A stretch of DNA of 64,000 nt from Ptiloglossa arizonensis (Eukaryota; Arthropoda; Insecta; Hymenoptera; Colletidae), in assembly GCF_051014685.1 (NCBI RefSeq), contig NW_027478391.1, forward strand, positions 744,001 to 808,000. The letters are read 5' to 3'. Shown here in pieces: positions 22,126 through 35,063 of the stretch. Each line of letters begins with the position of its first letter. Position 1 is the stretch's first letter. A model generated the notes under the pieces. That model was not told the DNA's origin. It did not search any database and saw only the letters and a program-made list of their open reading frames with translations. Position numbers and translations under genes: made by a program.

Positions 22126-25100
22126 GTTCGCGAGATATGGGAGTTTGAAGTTAAGGAATGGTTGTGAAACCATCACAATTTTCGCAAGTCTGATACTCGA
22201 AACCAATAACTACAAATGCCTAGGGGAAAAATACACATACCGTTGTAATCGGGCGAGTTTCTGCTTTCATATGCAATAGGAAATTCTCGAGTTCGTCAAT
22301 GCGTTCGCGAGATATGGGAGTTTGAAGTTAAGGAATGGTTGAGAAACCATCAAAATTTTCGCAATTCTGATGCTAGAAACGAATAATTGGAATGGCCTAG
22401 GGGAAAAGTACACACACCATTGTAATCGGGCGAGTTTCTACTTCCACATGCAACAGGAATTTCTCGAGTTCGTCAATGCGTTCGCGAGATATGGGAGTTT
22501 GAAGTTAAGGAATGGTTGAGAAACCATCAAAATTTTCGCAATTCTGATGCTAGAAACGAATAATTGGAATGGCCTAGGGGAAAAGTACACACAACATTGT
22601 AATCGGGCGAGTTTCTACTTCCACATGCAACAGGAATTTCTCGAGTTCGTCAATCCGTTCGCGAGATATGGGAGTTTGAAGTTAAGGAATGGTTGTGAAA
22701 CCATCAAAATTTTCGCAAGTCTGATACTCGAAACCAATAACTACAATGGCCTAGGGGAAAAATACACATACCGTTGTAATCGGGCGAGATTCTACTTTTA
22801 CGTGCAACAGGAATTTCTCGAGTTCGTCAATCCGTTCGCGAGATATGGGAGTTTGAAGTAAAGGAATGGTTGAGAAACCATCAAAATTTTTGCAAGTCTG
22901 ATACTCGAAACCAATAACTATAATGGCCTAGGGGAAAAATACACATACCTTTGTAATCGGGCGAGTTACTACTTCCACATGCAACAGGAATTTCTCGAGT
23001 TCGTCAATCCGTTCGCGAGATATGGGAGTTCGAAGTTAAGGAATGGCTGAGAAACCATCAAAATTTTCGCAATTCTGATGCTAGAAACGAACAATTGGAA
23101 TGGCCTAGGGGGAAAGTACACACACCATTGTAATCGGGCGAGTTTCTACTTCCACATGCAACAGGAATTTCTCGAGTTCGTCAATCCGATCGCGAGATAT
23201 GGGAGTTTGAAGTTAAGGAATGGTTGATAAACCATCAAAATTTTCGCAAGTCTGATACTCGAAACCAATAACTACAATGGGCTAGGGGAAAAATACACAT
23301 ACCGTTGTAATCGGGCGAGTTTCTACTTTCAGATGCAACAGGAATTTCTCGAGTTCATCGATCCGTTCGCGAGATATGGGAGTTTGAAGTTAAGGAATGG
23401 TTGTGAAACCATCACAATTTTCGCAAGTGTGATACTCGAATCCAACAACTACAATGTCCTAGGGCAAAAATACACATACCGTTGTAATCGGGCGGGTTTC
23501 TAGTTTCAGATGCAACAGGAATTTCTCGAGTTCGTCAATCCGTTCGCGAGATATGGGAGTTTGAAGTTAAGGAATGGTTGTGAAACTATCACAATTTTCG
23601 CAAGTCTGATACTCGAATCCAATAACTACTATGGCCTAGGGCAAAAATACTCATACCGTTGTAATCGGGCGAGTTTCTGCTTTCAGATGCAATAGGAATT
23701 TCTCGAGTTCGTCAATCCGTTCGCGAGATATGGGAGTTGAAGTTAAGGTATGGTTGAGAAACCATCAAAATTTTCGCAATTCTGATGCTAGAAACGAATA
23801 ACTGGAATGGCCTAAGCGAAAAGTACACGCACCATTGTAATCGGGCGAGTTTCTACTTCCACATGCAACAGGAATTTCTCGAGTTCGTCAATCCGTTCGC
23901 GAGATATGGGAGTTTGAAATTTAGGAACGGTTGAGAAACCATCAAAATTTTCGCAAGTCTTATACTCGAATCCAATAACTACAATGGCCTAGGGCAAAAA
24001 TACACATACCGTTGCAATCGGGCGGGTTTCTACTTTCAGATGCAACAGGAATTTCTCGAGGTCGTCGATCCGTTCGCGAGATATGGGAGTTTGAAGTTAA
24101 GGAATGGTTGTGAAACCATCACAATTTTCGCAAGTCTGATACTCGAAACCAATAACTACAAATGCCTAGGGGAAAAATACACATACCGTTTTAATCGGGC
24201 GAGATTCTACTTTCACATGCAACAGGAACTTCTCGCGTTCGTCAATCCGTTCGCAAGATATGGGAGTTTGAAGTTAAGGAATGGTTGAGAAACCATCAAA
24301 ATTTTCGCAAGTCTGATACTCGAATCCAATAACTACAATGGCCTAGGGCAAAAATACACATACCGTTGTAATCGGGCGAGATTCTACTTTTACGTGCAAC
24401 AGGAATTTCTCGAGTTCGTCAATCCGTTCGCGAGATATGGGAGTTTGAAGTAAAGGAATGGTTGAGAAACCATCAAAATTTTCGCTGGTCTGATACTCGA
24501 ATCCAATAACTACTATGGCCTAGGGCAAAAATACACATACCGTTGTAATCGGGCGGGTTTCTAGATTCTGATGCAACAGGAATTTCTCGAGTTCGTCAAT
24601 CCGTTCGCGAGATATGGGAGTTTGAAGTTAAGGAATGGTTGAGAAACCATCACAATTTTCGCAAGTCTGATACTTGAAACCAATAACTACAAATGCCTAG
24701 GGGAAAAATACACCTACCGTTGTAATCGGGCGAGATTCTACTTTCACATGCAACAGGAATTTCTCGAGTTCGTCAATCCGTTCGCGAGATATGGGAGTTT
24801 GAAGTTAAGGAATGGTCGAGAAATCATCAAAATTATCGCAATTCTGATACTCGAATCCAATAACTAGAATGGCCTAGGGCAAAAATACACATAGCGTTGT
24901 AATCGGGCGGGTTTCTACTTTCAGATGCAGCAGGAATTTCTCGAGTTCGTCAATCCGTTCGCGAGATATGGGAGTTTGAAGTTAAGGAATGGTCGATAAA
25001 TCATCAAAATTATCGCAAGTCTGATACTCGAATCCAATAACTACAATGGCGTAGGTGAAAAATACACATACCGTTGTAATCGGGCGAGATTCTACTTCCA

Positions 25101-25240
25101 CATGCAATAGGAATTTCTCGAGTTCGTCAATCCGTTCGCGAGATATGGAAGTTTGAAGTTAAGGAATGGTTGAGAAACCATCAAAATTTTCGCAAGTCTG
25201 ATACTCGAAACCAATAACTACAATGGCCTAGGGGAAAAAT
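22041..25240 (+). repeat. Mixed block M, compact copy
   Basis: This block is collinear with 37795-43640 but shorter. Matching segments are 22041 with 37795 (offset 15754), 22520-23580 with 39336-40396 (offset 16816), 23690-23950 with 41037-41297 (offset 17347) and 24040-25240 with 42449-43640 (offset 18409). Shared rare markers include AATTTTTGCAAG, CCGATCGCG, ATGGGCTAGG, GTTCATCGATCC, AAGTGTGATAC, CCTAAGCGAAAAG, CGTTTTAATCG and GGCGTAGGTG. After correcting for the net +1 bp of indels in between, the offset grows by 6, 3 and 6 monomers. Confidence 0.82.
23719..23894 (+). repeat. 176-bp monomer with 1-bp deletion (GGGAGTTGAAG)
   Basis: This unit reads GGGAGTTGAAG where the array normally has GGGAGTTTGAAG, so it is 176 bp long. 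The same deletion, followed by the same GGTATGG and CCTAAGCG changes, occurs in 41066-41241. That identifies the two as copies of one mutated monomer. Confidence 0.9.
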
Positions 25241-27289
25241 ACACACACCATTGTAATCAGGCGAGTTTCTACATTAAGATACAACAGGAATTTCTCGAGT
25301 TCGTCAAAACGTTCGCGAGATATGGGAGTTTGAAGTTAAGGAATGCTTGAGAAACCATCAAAATTTTCGCTGGTCTGATACTCGAAACCAACAACTGGAG
25401 TGGCCTAGGGGAAAAGTACACACACCACTGTAATCGGGCGAGTTTCTACTTTCAGATACAATAGGAATTTCTCGAGTTCGTCAATGCGTTCGCGAGATAT
25501 GGGAGTTTGAAATTAAGGAACGGTTGTGAAACCATCACAATTTTCGCAAGTCTGATACTCGAAACCAATAACTACAAATGCCTAGGGGAAAAAGACACAT
25601 ACCGTTGTAATCGGGCGAGATTCTACTTTCACATGCAACAGGAACTTCTCGCGTTAGTCAATCCGTTCGCAAGATATGGGAGTTTGAAGTTAAGGAATGG
25701 TCGAGAAATCATCAAAATTATCGCAAGTCTGATACTCGAATCCAATAACTACAATGGCCTAGGGCAAAAATACACATACCGTTGTAATCGGGCGAGATTC
25801 TACTTTTACGTGCAACAGGAATTTCTCGAGTTCATCAATCCGTTCGCGAGATATGGGAGTTTGAAGTAAAGGAATGGTTGAGGAACCATCAAAATTTTCG
25901 CAAGTCTGATACTCGAAACCAATAACTACAATGGCCTAGGGGAAAAATACACATACCGTTGTAATCGGGCGAGTTTCTACTTTCAGATGCAACAGGAATT
26001 TCTCGAGTTCGTCGATCCGTTCGCGAGATATGGGAGTTTGAAGTAAAGGAATGGTTGAGAAACCATCAAAATTTTCGCTGGTCTGATACTCGAAACCAAC
26101 AACTGGAATGGCCTAGGGGAAAAGTACACACACCACTGTAATCGGGCGAGTTTCTACTTTCAGATACAATAGGAATTTCTCGAGTTCGTCAATGCGTTCG
26201 CGAGATATGGGAGTTTGAAATTAAGGAACGGTTGTGACACCATCACAATTTTCGCAAGTCTGATACTCGAAACCAATAACTACAAATGCCTAGGGGAAAA
26301 ATACACGTACCGTTGTAATCGGGCGAGATTCTACTTTTACGTGCAACAGGAATTTCTCGAGTTCGTCAATCCGTTCGCGAGATATGGGAGTTTGAAGTAA
26401 AGGAATGGTTGAGGAACCATCAAAATTTTCGCTGGTCTGATACTCGAATCCAATAACTACTATGGCCTAGGGCAAAAATACACATACCGTTGTAATCGGG
26501 CGAGTTTCTGCTTTCAGATGCAATAGGAATTTCTCGAGTTCGTCAATCCGTTCGCGTGATATGGGAGTTTGAAGTTAAGGAATGGTTGAGAAACCATCAA
26601 AATTTTCGCAAGTCTGATACTCGAAACCAATAACTACAATGGCCTAGGGGAAAAATACGCATACCGTTGTAATCGGGCGGGTTTCTAGATTCTGATGCAA
26701 CAGGAATTTCTCGAGTTCGTCAATCCGTTCGCGAGATATGGGAGTTTGAAGTTAAGGAATGGTAGAGAAACCATCACAATTTTCGCAAGTCTGATACTTG
26801 AAACCAATAACTACAAATGCCTAGGGGAAAAATACACCTACCGTTGTAATCGGGCGAGATTCTACTTTCACATGCAACAGGAATTTCTCGAGTTCGTCAA
26901 TCCGTTCGCGAGATATGTGAGTTTGAAGTTAAGGAATGGTCGAGAAATCATCAAAATTATCGCAAGTCTGATACTCGAATCCAATAACTAGAATGGCCTA
27001 GGGCAAAAATACACATAGCGTTGTAATCGGGCGGGTTTCTAATTTCAGATGCAGCAGCAATTTCTCGAGTTCGTCAATCCGTTCGCGAGATATGGGAGTT
27101 TGAAGTTAAGGAATGGTTGAGAAATCATCAAAATTTTCGCAAGTCTGATACTCGAAACCAATAACTACAAATGCCTAGGGGAAAAATACACATACCGTTG
27201 TAATCGGGCGGGTTTCTACTTCCACATGCAATAGGAATTTCTCGAGTTCGTCAATCCGTTCGCGAGATATGGAAGTTTGAAGTTAAGGA

Positions 27290-28175
27290 ATGGTTGAGAA
27301 ACCATCAAAATTTTCGCAAGTCTGATACTCGAAACCAATAACTACAATGGCCTAGGGGAAAAATACACATACCGTTGTAATCGGGCGGGTTTCTACTTTC
27401 AGATGCAACAGGAATTTCTGGAGTTCGTCAATCCTTTCGCGAGATATGGGAGTTTGAAGTTAAGGAATGGTTGAGAAACCATCATAATTTTCGCAAGTCT
27501 GATACTCGAAACCAATAACTACAAATGCCCTGGGGAAAAAATACACATACCGTTGTAATCGGGCGAGATTCTACTTTCACATGCAACAGGAACTTCTCGC
27601 GTTCGTCAATCCGTTCGCAAGATATGGGAGTTTGAAGTTAAGGAATGGTTGAGAAATCATCAAAATTTTCGCAAGTCTGATACTCGAATCCAACATCTAC
27701 AATGTCCTAGGGCAAAAATACACATACCGTTGTAATCGGGCGCGTTTCTACTTTCAGATGCAACAGGAGTTTCTCGAGTTCGTCAATCCGTTCGCGAGAT
27801 ATGGGAGTGTGAAGTTAAGGAACGGTTGAGATACCATCAAAATTTTCGCAAGTCTGATACTCGGAACCAATAACTACAATGGCCTAGGGGAAAAATACAC
27901 ACACCATTGTAATCAGGCGAGTTTCTACATTCAGATACAACAGGAATTTCTCGAGTTCGTCAATGCGTTCGCGAGATATGGGAGTTTGAAGTTAGGGAAT
28001 GGTTGAGAAATCATTAAAATTTTCGCAAGTCTGATACTCGAATCCAATAACTACAATGGCCTAGGGCAAAAATACACATACCGTTGTAATCTGGCGAGAT
28101 TCTACTTTCAGATGCAACAGGAACTTCTCGCGTTCGTCAAACCGTTCGCGAGATATGGGAGTTTGAAGTTAAGGA
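27290..28175 (+). repeat. 5-mer tandem duplication, copy 1
   Basis: Aligns with 28176-29061 at an offset of 886 bp, which is 5 x 177 + 1 because the unit contains one 178-bp monomer (27435-27612; ATGCCCTGGGGAAAAAATAC in place of ATGCCTAGGGGAAAAATAC). The two copies look nearly identical, which suggests a recent event. Confidence 0.88.
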
Positions 28176-29061
28176 ATGGTTGAGAAACCATCAAAATTTT
28201 CGCAAGTCTGATACTCGAAACCAATAACTACAATGGCCTAGGGGAAAAATACACATACCGTTGTAATCGGGCGGGTTTCTACTTTCAGATGCAACAGGAA
28301 TTTCTGGAGTTCGTCAATCCTTTCGCGAGATATGGGAGTTTGAAGTTAAGGAATGGTTGAGAAACCATCATAATTTTCGCAAGTCTGATACTCGAAACCA
28401 ATAACTACAAATGCCCTGGGGAAAAAATACACATACCGTTGTAATCGGGCGAGATTCTACTTTCACATGCAACAGGAACTTCTCGCGTTCGTCAATCCGT
28501 TCGCAAGATATGGGAGTTTGAAGTTAAGGAATGGTTGAGAAATCATCAAAATTTTCGCAAGTCTGATACTCGAATCCAACATCTACAATGTCCTAGGGCA
28601 AAAATACACATACCGTTGTAATCGGGCGCGTTTCTACTTTCAGATGCAACAGGAGTTTCTCGAGTTCGTCAATCCGTTCGCGAGATATGGGAGTGTGAAG
28701 TTAAAGAACGGTTGAGATACCATCAAAATTTTCGCAAGTCTGATACTCGGAACCAATAACTACAATGGCCTAGGGGAAAAATACACACACCATTGTAATC
28801 AGGCGAGTTTCTACATTCAGATACAACAGGAATTTCTCGACTTCGTCAATGCGTTCGCGAGATATGGGAGTTTGAAGTTAGGGAATGGTTGAGAAATCAT
28901 TAAAATTTTCGCAAGTCTGATACTCGAATCCAATAACTACAATGGCCTAGGGCAAAAATACACATACCGTTGTAATCTGGCGAGATTCTACTTTCAGATG
29001 CAACAGGAACTTCTCGCGTTCGTCAAACCGTTCGCGAGATATGGGAGTTTGAAGTTAAGGA
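28176..29061 (+). repeat. 5-mer tandem duplication, copy 2
   Basis: Contains the second instance of the same +1 bp change (unit 28321-28498), so the duplication happened after that mutation. Private differences seen are GTTAAAGAACGG near 28701 and CTCGACTTCG near 28836; the latter destroys an XhoI-type CTCGAG. Its last unit has ATGCTTGAGAAATC where copy 1 has passed the joint. Confidence 0.88.
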
Positions 29062-30587
29062 ATGCTTGAGAAATCATCAAAATTTTCGCAAGTCTGATAC
29101 TCGAAACCAATAACTACTATGGCCTAGGGCAAAAATACACATACCGCTGTAATCGGGCGAGTTTCTACTTTCAGATGCAACAGGAATTTCTCGAGTTCGT
29201 CGATCCGTTCGCGAGATATGGGAGTTTGAAATTAAGGAATGGTTGTGAAACCATCACAATTTTCGCAAGTCTGATACTCGAAACCAATAACTACAAATGC
29301 CTAGGGGAAAAATACACATACCGTTGTAATCGGGCGAGATTCTACTTTCACATGCAACAGGAACTTCTCGCGTTAGTCAATCCGTTCGCAAGATATGGGT
29401 GTTTGAAGTTAAGGAATGGTCGAGAAATCATCAAAATTATCGCAAGTCTGATACTCGAATCCAATAACTACAATGTCCTAGGGCAAAAATACACATACCG
29501 TTGTAATCGGGCGGGTTTCTACTTTCAGATGCAACAGGAATTTCTGGAGTTCGTCAATCCGTTCGCGAGATATGGGAGTTTGAAGTTAAGGAATGGTTGA
29601 GAAACCATCATAATTTTCGCAAGTCTGATACTCGAAACCAATAACTACAAATGCCTAGGGGAAAAATACACATACCGTTGTAATCGGGCGAGATTCTACT
29701 TTTACGTGCAACAGGAATTTCTCGAGTTCGTCAATCCGTTCGCGAGATATGGGAGTTTGAAGTAAAGGAATGGTTGAGGAACCATCAAAATTTTCGCTGG
29801 TCTGATACTCGAATCCAATAACTACTATGGCCTAGGGCAAAAATACACATACCGTTGTAATCGGGCGAGTTTCTGCTTTCAGATGCAATAGGAATTTCTC
29901 GAGTTCGTCAATCCGTTCGCGTGATATGGGAGTTTGAATTTATGGAATGGTTGAGAAACCATCAAAATTTTCGCAAGTCTGATACTCGAAACCAATAACT
30001 ACAATGGCCTAGGGGAAAAATACGCATACCGTTGTAATCGGGCGGGTTTCTAGATTCTGATGCAACAGGAATTTCTCGAGTTCGTCAATCCGTTCGCGAG
30101 ATATGTGAGTTTGAAGTTAAGGAATGGTCGAGAAATCATCAAAATTATCGCAAGTCTGATACTCGAATCCAATAACTAGAATGGCCTAGGGCAAAAATAC
30201 ACATAGCGTTGTAATCGGGCGGGTTTCTAATTTCAGATGCAGCAGGAATTTCTCGAGTTCGTCAATCCGTTCGCGAGATATGGGAGTTTGAAGTTAAGGA
30301 ATGGTTGAGAAATCATCAAAATTTTCGCAAGTCTGATACTCGAAACCAATAACTACAAATGCCTAGGGGAAAAATACACATACCGTTGTAATCGGGCGGG
30401 TTTCTACTTCCACATGCAATAGGAATTTCTCGAGTTCGTCTATCCGTTCGCGAGATATGGAAGTTTGAAGTTAAGGAATGGTTGAGAAACCATCAAAATT
30501 TTCGCAAGTCTGATACTCGAAACCAATAACTACAATGGCCTAGGGGAAAAATACACATACCGTTGTAATCGGGCGGGTTTCTACTTT

Positions 30588-31740
30588 CAGATTCAACAGG
30601 TATTTCTGGAGTTCGTCAATCCTTTCGCGAGATATGGGAGTTTGAAGTTAAGGAATGGTTGAGAAACCATCATAATTTTCGCAAGACTGATACTCGAAAC
30701 CAATAACTACAAATGCCTAGGGGAAAAATACACATACCGTTGTAATCGGGCGAGATTCTACTTTCACATGCAACAGGAACTTCTCGCGTTCGTCAATCCG
30801 TTCGCAAGATATGGGAGTTTGAAGTTAAGGAATGGTTGAGAAATCATCAAAATTTTCGCAAGTCTGATACTCGAATCCAACATCTACAATGTCCTAGGGC
30901 AAAAATACACATACCGTTGTAATCGGGCGCGTTTCTACTTTCAGATGCAACAGGAGTTTCTCGAGTTCGTCAATCCGTTCGCGAGATATGGGAGTGTGAA
31001 GTTAAGGAACGGTTGAGATACCATCAAAATTTTCGCAAGTCTGATACTCGGAACCAATAACTACAATGGCCTAGGGGAAAAATACACACACCATTGTAAT
31101 CAGGCGAGTTTCTACATTCAGATACAACAGGAATTTCTCGAGTTCGTCAATGCGTTCGCGAGATATGGGAGTTTGAAGTTAGGGAATGGTTGAGAAATCA
31201 TTAAAATTTTCGCAAGTCTGATACTCGAATCCAATAACTACTATGGCCTAGGGCAAAAATACACATACCGCTGTAATCGGGCGAGTTTCTACTTTCAGAT
31301 GCAACAGGAATTTCTCGAGTTCGTCGATCCGTTCGCGAGATATGGGAGTTTGAAATTAAGGAATGGTTGTGAAACCATCACAATTTTCGCAAGTCTGATA
31401 CTCGAAACCAATAACTACAAATGCCTAGGGGAAAAATACACATACCGTTGTAATCGGGCGAGTTTCTGCTTTCATATGCAATAGGAAATTCTCGAGTTCG
31501 TCAATCCGTTCGGGAGATATGGGAGTTTGAAGTTAAGGAATGGTTGAGAAACCATGTGAAATTTTCGCAAGTCTGATACTCAAAACCAATAACTACAAAG
31601 GCCTAGGGGAAAAATACGCATACCGTTGTAATCGGGCGAGTTTCTACTTCCACATGCAACAGGAATTTCTCGAGTTCGTCAATGCGTTCGCGAGATATGG
31701 GAGTTTGAAGTTAAGGAATGGTTGAGAAACCATCAAAATT
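30588..31740 (+). repeat. Partial copy of 33421-34750 lacking one monomer
   Basis: Segment 30588-31220 aligns with 33421-34053 at an offset of 2833 bp, and 31240-31740 aligns with 34250-34750 at an offset of 3010 bp. The difference is one monomer: the TCTGGCGAG unit present near 34110 is missing here. Private changes are ATTCAACAGGTATTTC near 30592. Confidence 0.7.
31508..31685 (+). repeat. 178-bp monomer with 1-bp insertion (ACCATGTGAAATTTT)
   Basis: The sister unit at about 34518 reads ACCATCGAAATTTT; here C is replaced by GT, adding one base. The change occurs in the 3' arm region of the short hairpin and creates an ATG. The open frame that follows is incidental. Confidence 0.88.
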
Positions 31741-32216
31741 TTCGCAATTCTGATGCTAGAAACGAATAATTGGAATGGCCTAGGGGAAAAGTACACACAC
31801 CATTGTAATCGGGCGAGTTTCTACTTCCACATGCAACAGGAATTTCTCGAGTTCGTCAATCCGTTCGCGAGATATGGGAGTTTGAAGTTAAGGAATGGTT
31901 GAGAAATCATCAAAATTTTCGCAAGTCTGATACTCGAAACCAATAACTACAAATGCCTAGGGGAAAAATACACATACCGTTGTAATCGGGCGGGTTTCTA
32001 CTTCCACATGCAATAGGAATTTCTCGAGTTCGTCAATCCGTTCGCGAGATATGGAAGTTTGAAGTTAAGGAGTGGTTGAGAAACCATCAAAATTTTCGCA
32101 AGTCTGATACTCGAAACCAATAACTACAATGGCCTTGGGCAAAAATACACATTCCGTTGTAATCGGGCGAGTGCCTGCTTTCAGATGCAATAGGAATTTC
32201 TCGAGTTCGTCAATCC

Positions 32217-33455
32217 GTTCGCGAGGTATGGGGGTTTGAAGTTAAGGAATGGTTGAGAAACCATCAAAATTTTCGCAAGTCTGATACTCGAAGCCAATAA
32301 CTACAAAGGCCTAGGGGGAAAACACACATATCTTTGTAATCGGGCGAGTTTGTGCTTTCAGGTGCGACAGGAATTTTTCGAGTTCGTCAATCCGTTCGCG
32401 AGATATGGGAGTTTGAAGTTAAGGAATGATTGAGAAGCCATCAAAGTTTTCGCAAGTCTGATACTCGAAACCAATAACTACAATGGCCTAGGGGAAAAAT
32501 ACACATACCTTTGTAATCAGACGAGTTTCTGCTTTCAGATGCAATAGGAAATTCTCGAGTTCGTCAAACCGTTCGCGAGATATGGGAGTTTGAAATTAAG
32601 GAATGCTTGAGAAACCATCAAAATTTTCGCTGGTCTGATACTCGAAACCAACAACTGGAGTGGCCTAGGGGAAAAGCATACGCACCGTTGTAATCGGGCG
32701 AGTTTCTTCTTTCATATGCAATAGGAATTTCTCGAGTTCGTCAATCCATTCGCGAGATATGGGAGTTTGAAGTTAATGAATGGTTGAGAAATCATCAAAA
32801 TTTTCGCAAGTCTGATACTCGAAACCAATAACTACATATGCCTAGGGGAAAAATACACATACCGTTGTAATCGGGCGGGTTTCTACTTTCAGATGCAACA
32901 GGAATTTCTCGAGTTCGTCAATCCGTTCGCGAGATATGGGAGTTTGAAATTAAGGAATGCTTGAGAAACCATCAAAATTTTCGCTGGTCTGATACTCGAA
33001 ACCAACAACTGGAGTGGCCTAGGGGAAAAGCATACGCACCGTTGTAATCGGGCGAGTTTCTTCTTTCATATGCAATAGGAATTTCTCGAGTTCGTCAATC
33101 CATTCGCGAGATATGGGAGTTTGAAGTTAATGAATGGTTGAGAAATCATCAAAATTTTCGCAAGTCTGATACTCGAAACCAATAACTACATATGCCTAGG
33201 GGAAAAATACACATACCGTTGTAATCGGGCGGGTTTCTACTTTCAGATGCAACAGGAATTTCTCGAGTTCGTCAATCCGTTCGCGAGATATGCGAGTTTG
33301 AAGTTAAGGAATGGTTGAGAAACCATCAAAATTTTCGCAAGTCTGATACTCGAAACCAATAACTACAATGGCCTAGGGGAAAAATACACATACCGTTGTA
33401 ATCGGGCGGGTTTCTACTTTCAGATGCAACAGGAATTTCTGGAGTTCGTCAATCC
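32217..33455 (+). repeat. S5/S6 cassette, copy 3, expanded by a 2-mer duplication
   Basis: The series begins normally (32217, 32394, 32571, 32748), then the third and fourth units are repeated (32925, 33102) before the fifth unit (33279) appears. Private changes in this copy include GATTGAGAAGCC near 32430 and TAATCAGACG near 32516. Confidence 0.78.
32571..32924 (+). repeat. 2-mer tandem duplication, first copy
   Basis: Two monomers (354 bp: the ACTGGAGTGG unit and the ACATATGCC unit) are repeated immediately at 32925-33278. The same duplication appears at 34726-35434 inside the 12-mer partner, so it predates the 12-mer duplication or was carried by it. Confidence 0.82.
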
Positions 33456-34745
33456 TTTCGCGAGATATGGGAGTTTGAAGTTAAGGAATGGTTGAGAAAC
33501 CATCATAATTTTCGCAAGTCTGATACTCGAAACCAATAACTACAAATGCCTAGGGGAAAAATACACATACCGTTGTAATCGAGCGAGATTCTACTTTCAC
33601 ATGCAACAGGAACTTCTCGCGTTCGTCAATCCGTTCGCAAGATATGGGAGTTTGAAGTTAAGGAATGGTTGAGAAATCATCAAAATTTTCGCAAGTCTGA
33701 TACTCGAATCCAACATCTACAATGTCCTAGGGCAAAAATACACATACCGTTGTAATCGGGCGCGTTTCTACTTTCAGATGCAACAGGAGTTTCTCGAGTT
33801 CGTCAATCCGTTCGCGAGATATGGGAGTGTGAAGTTAAGGAACGGTTGAGATACCATCAAAATTTTCGCAAGTCTGATACTCGGAACCAATAACTACAAT
33901 GGCCTAGGGGAAAAATACACACACCATTGTAATCAGGCGAGTTTCTACATTCAGATACAACAGGAATTTCTCGAGTTCGTCAATGCGTTCGCGAGATATG
34001 GGAGTTTGAAGTTAGGGAATGGTTGAGAAATCATTAAAATTTTCGCAAGTCTGATACTCGAATCCAATAACTACAATGGCCTAGGGCAAAAATACACATA
34101 CCGTTGTAATCTGGCGAGATTCTACTTTCAGATGCAACAGGAACTTCTCGCGTTCGTCAAACCGTTCGCGAGATATGGGAGTTTGAAGTTAAGGAATGCT
34201 TGAGAAATCATCAAAATTTTCGCAAGTCTGATACTCGAAACCAATAACTACTATGGCCTAGGGCAAAAATACACATACCGCTGTAATCGGGCGAGTTTCT
34301 ACTTTCAGATGCAACAGGAATTTCTCGAGTTCGTCGATCCGTTCGCGAGATATGGGAGTTTGAAATTAAGGAATGGTTGTGAAACCATCACAATTTTCGC
34401 AAGTCTGATACTCGAAACCAATAACTACAAATGCCTAGGGGAAAAATACACATACCGTTGTAATCGGGCGAGTTTCTGCTTTCATATGCAATAGGAAATT
34501 CTCGAGTTCGTCAATCCGTTCGGGAGATATGGGAGTTTGAAGTTAAGGAATGGTTGAGAAACCATCGAAATTTTCGCAAGTCTGATACTCAAAACCAATA
34601 ACTACAAAGGCCTAGGGGAAAAATACGCATACCGTTGTAATCGGGCGAGTTTCTACTTCCACATGCAACAGGAATTTCTCGAGTTCGTCAATGCGTTCGC
34701 GAGATATGGGAGTTTGAAGTTAAGGAATGGTTGAGAAACCATCAA
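32940..34745 (+). repeat. 12-mer-offset duplication, copy 1
   Basis: Aligns with 35064-36869 at an offset of 2124 bp (12 monomers). The shared rare change TAATCGAGCGAG near 33577/35701 confirms common descent. The match includes CTGGAGTTCG, ATCCAACATCTAC, GATACTCGGAACC and GTTCGGGAG units. Confidence 0.85.
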
Positions 34746-35063
34746 AATTTTCGCTGGTCTGATACTCGAAACCAACAACTGGAGTGGCCTAGGGGAAAAG
34801 CATACGCACCGTTGTAATCGGGCGAGTTTCTTCTTTCATATGCAATAGGAATTTCTCGAGTTCGTCAATCCATTCGCGAGATATGGGAGTTTGAAGTTAA
34901 TGAATGGTTGAGAAATCATCAAAATTTTCGCAAGTCTGATACTCGAAACCAATAACTACATATGCCTAGGGGAAAAATACACATACCGTTGTAATCGGGC
35001 GGGTTTCTACTTTCAGATGCGACAGGAATTTCTCGAGTTCGTCAATCCGTTCGCGAGATATGG

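Larger units (their letters stand above)
25241..31290 (+). repeat. Left-type monomers re-emerging, with a 5-mer duplication
   Basis: Units here resemble those of 1-13 kb. Examples are GAAATTAAGGAACGGTTGTG (near 25509 and 26217), the TAGATTCTGATG unit followed by GGTAGAGAAACC (near 26687) and CTGGAGTTCG units. The S5/S6 cassette and ATGCTAG units were not seen. A hybrid monomer near 25320-25496 combines ACTGGAGTGG with AAAAGTACACACACCACTG, joining two subfamilies. Private changes include GCAGCAGCAATTTC near 27055 and GGGTGTTTGAAG near 29398. Confidence 0.78.

Noticed and set aside
31540..31725. New ATG-initiated frame in the 178-bp monomer
   Set aside because: The ATG arises from a 1-bp insertion in one copy. 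The downstream frame is the ordinary incidental satellite frame.
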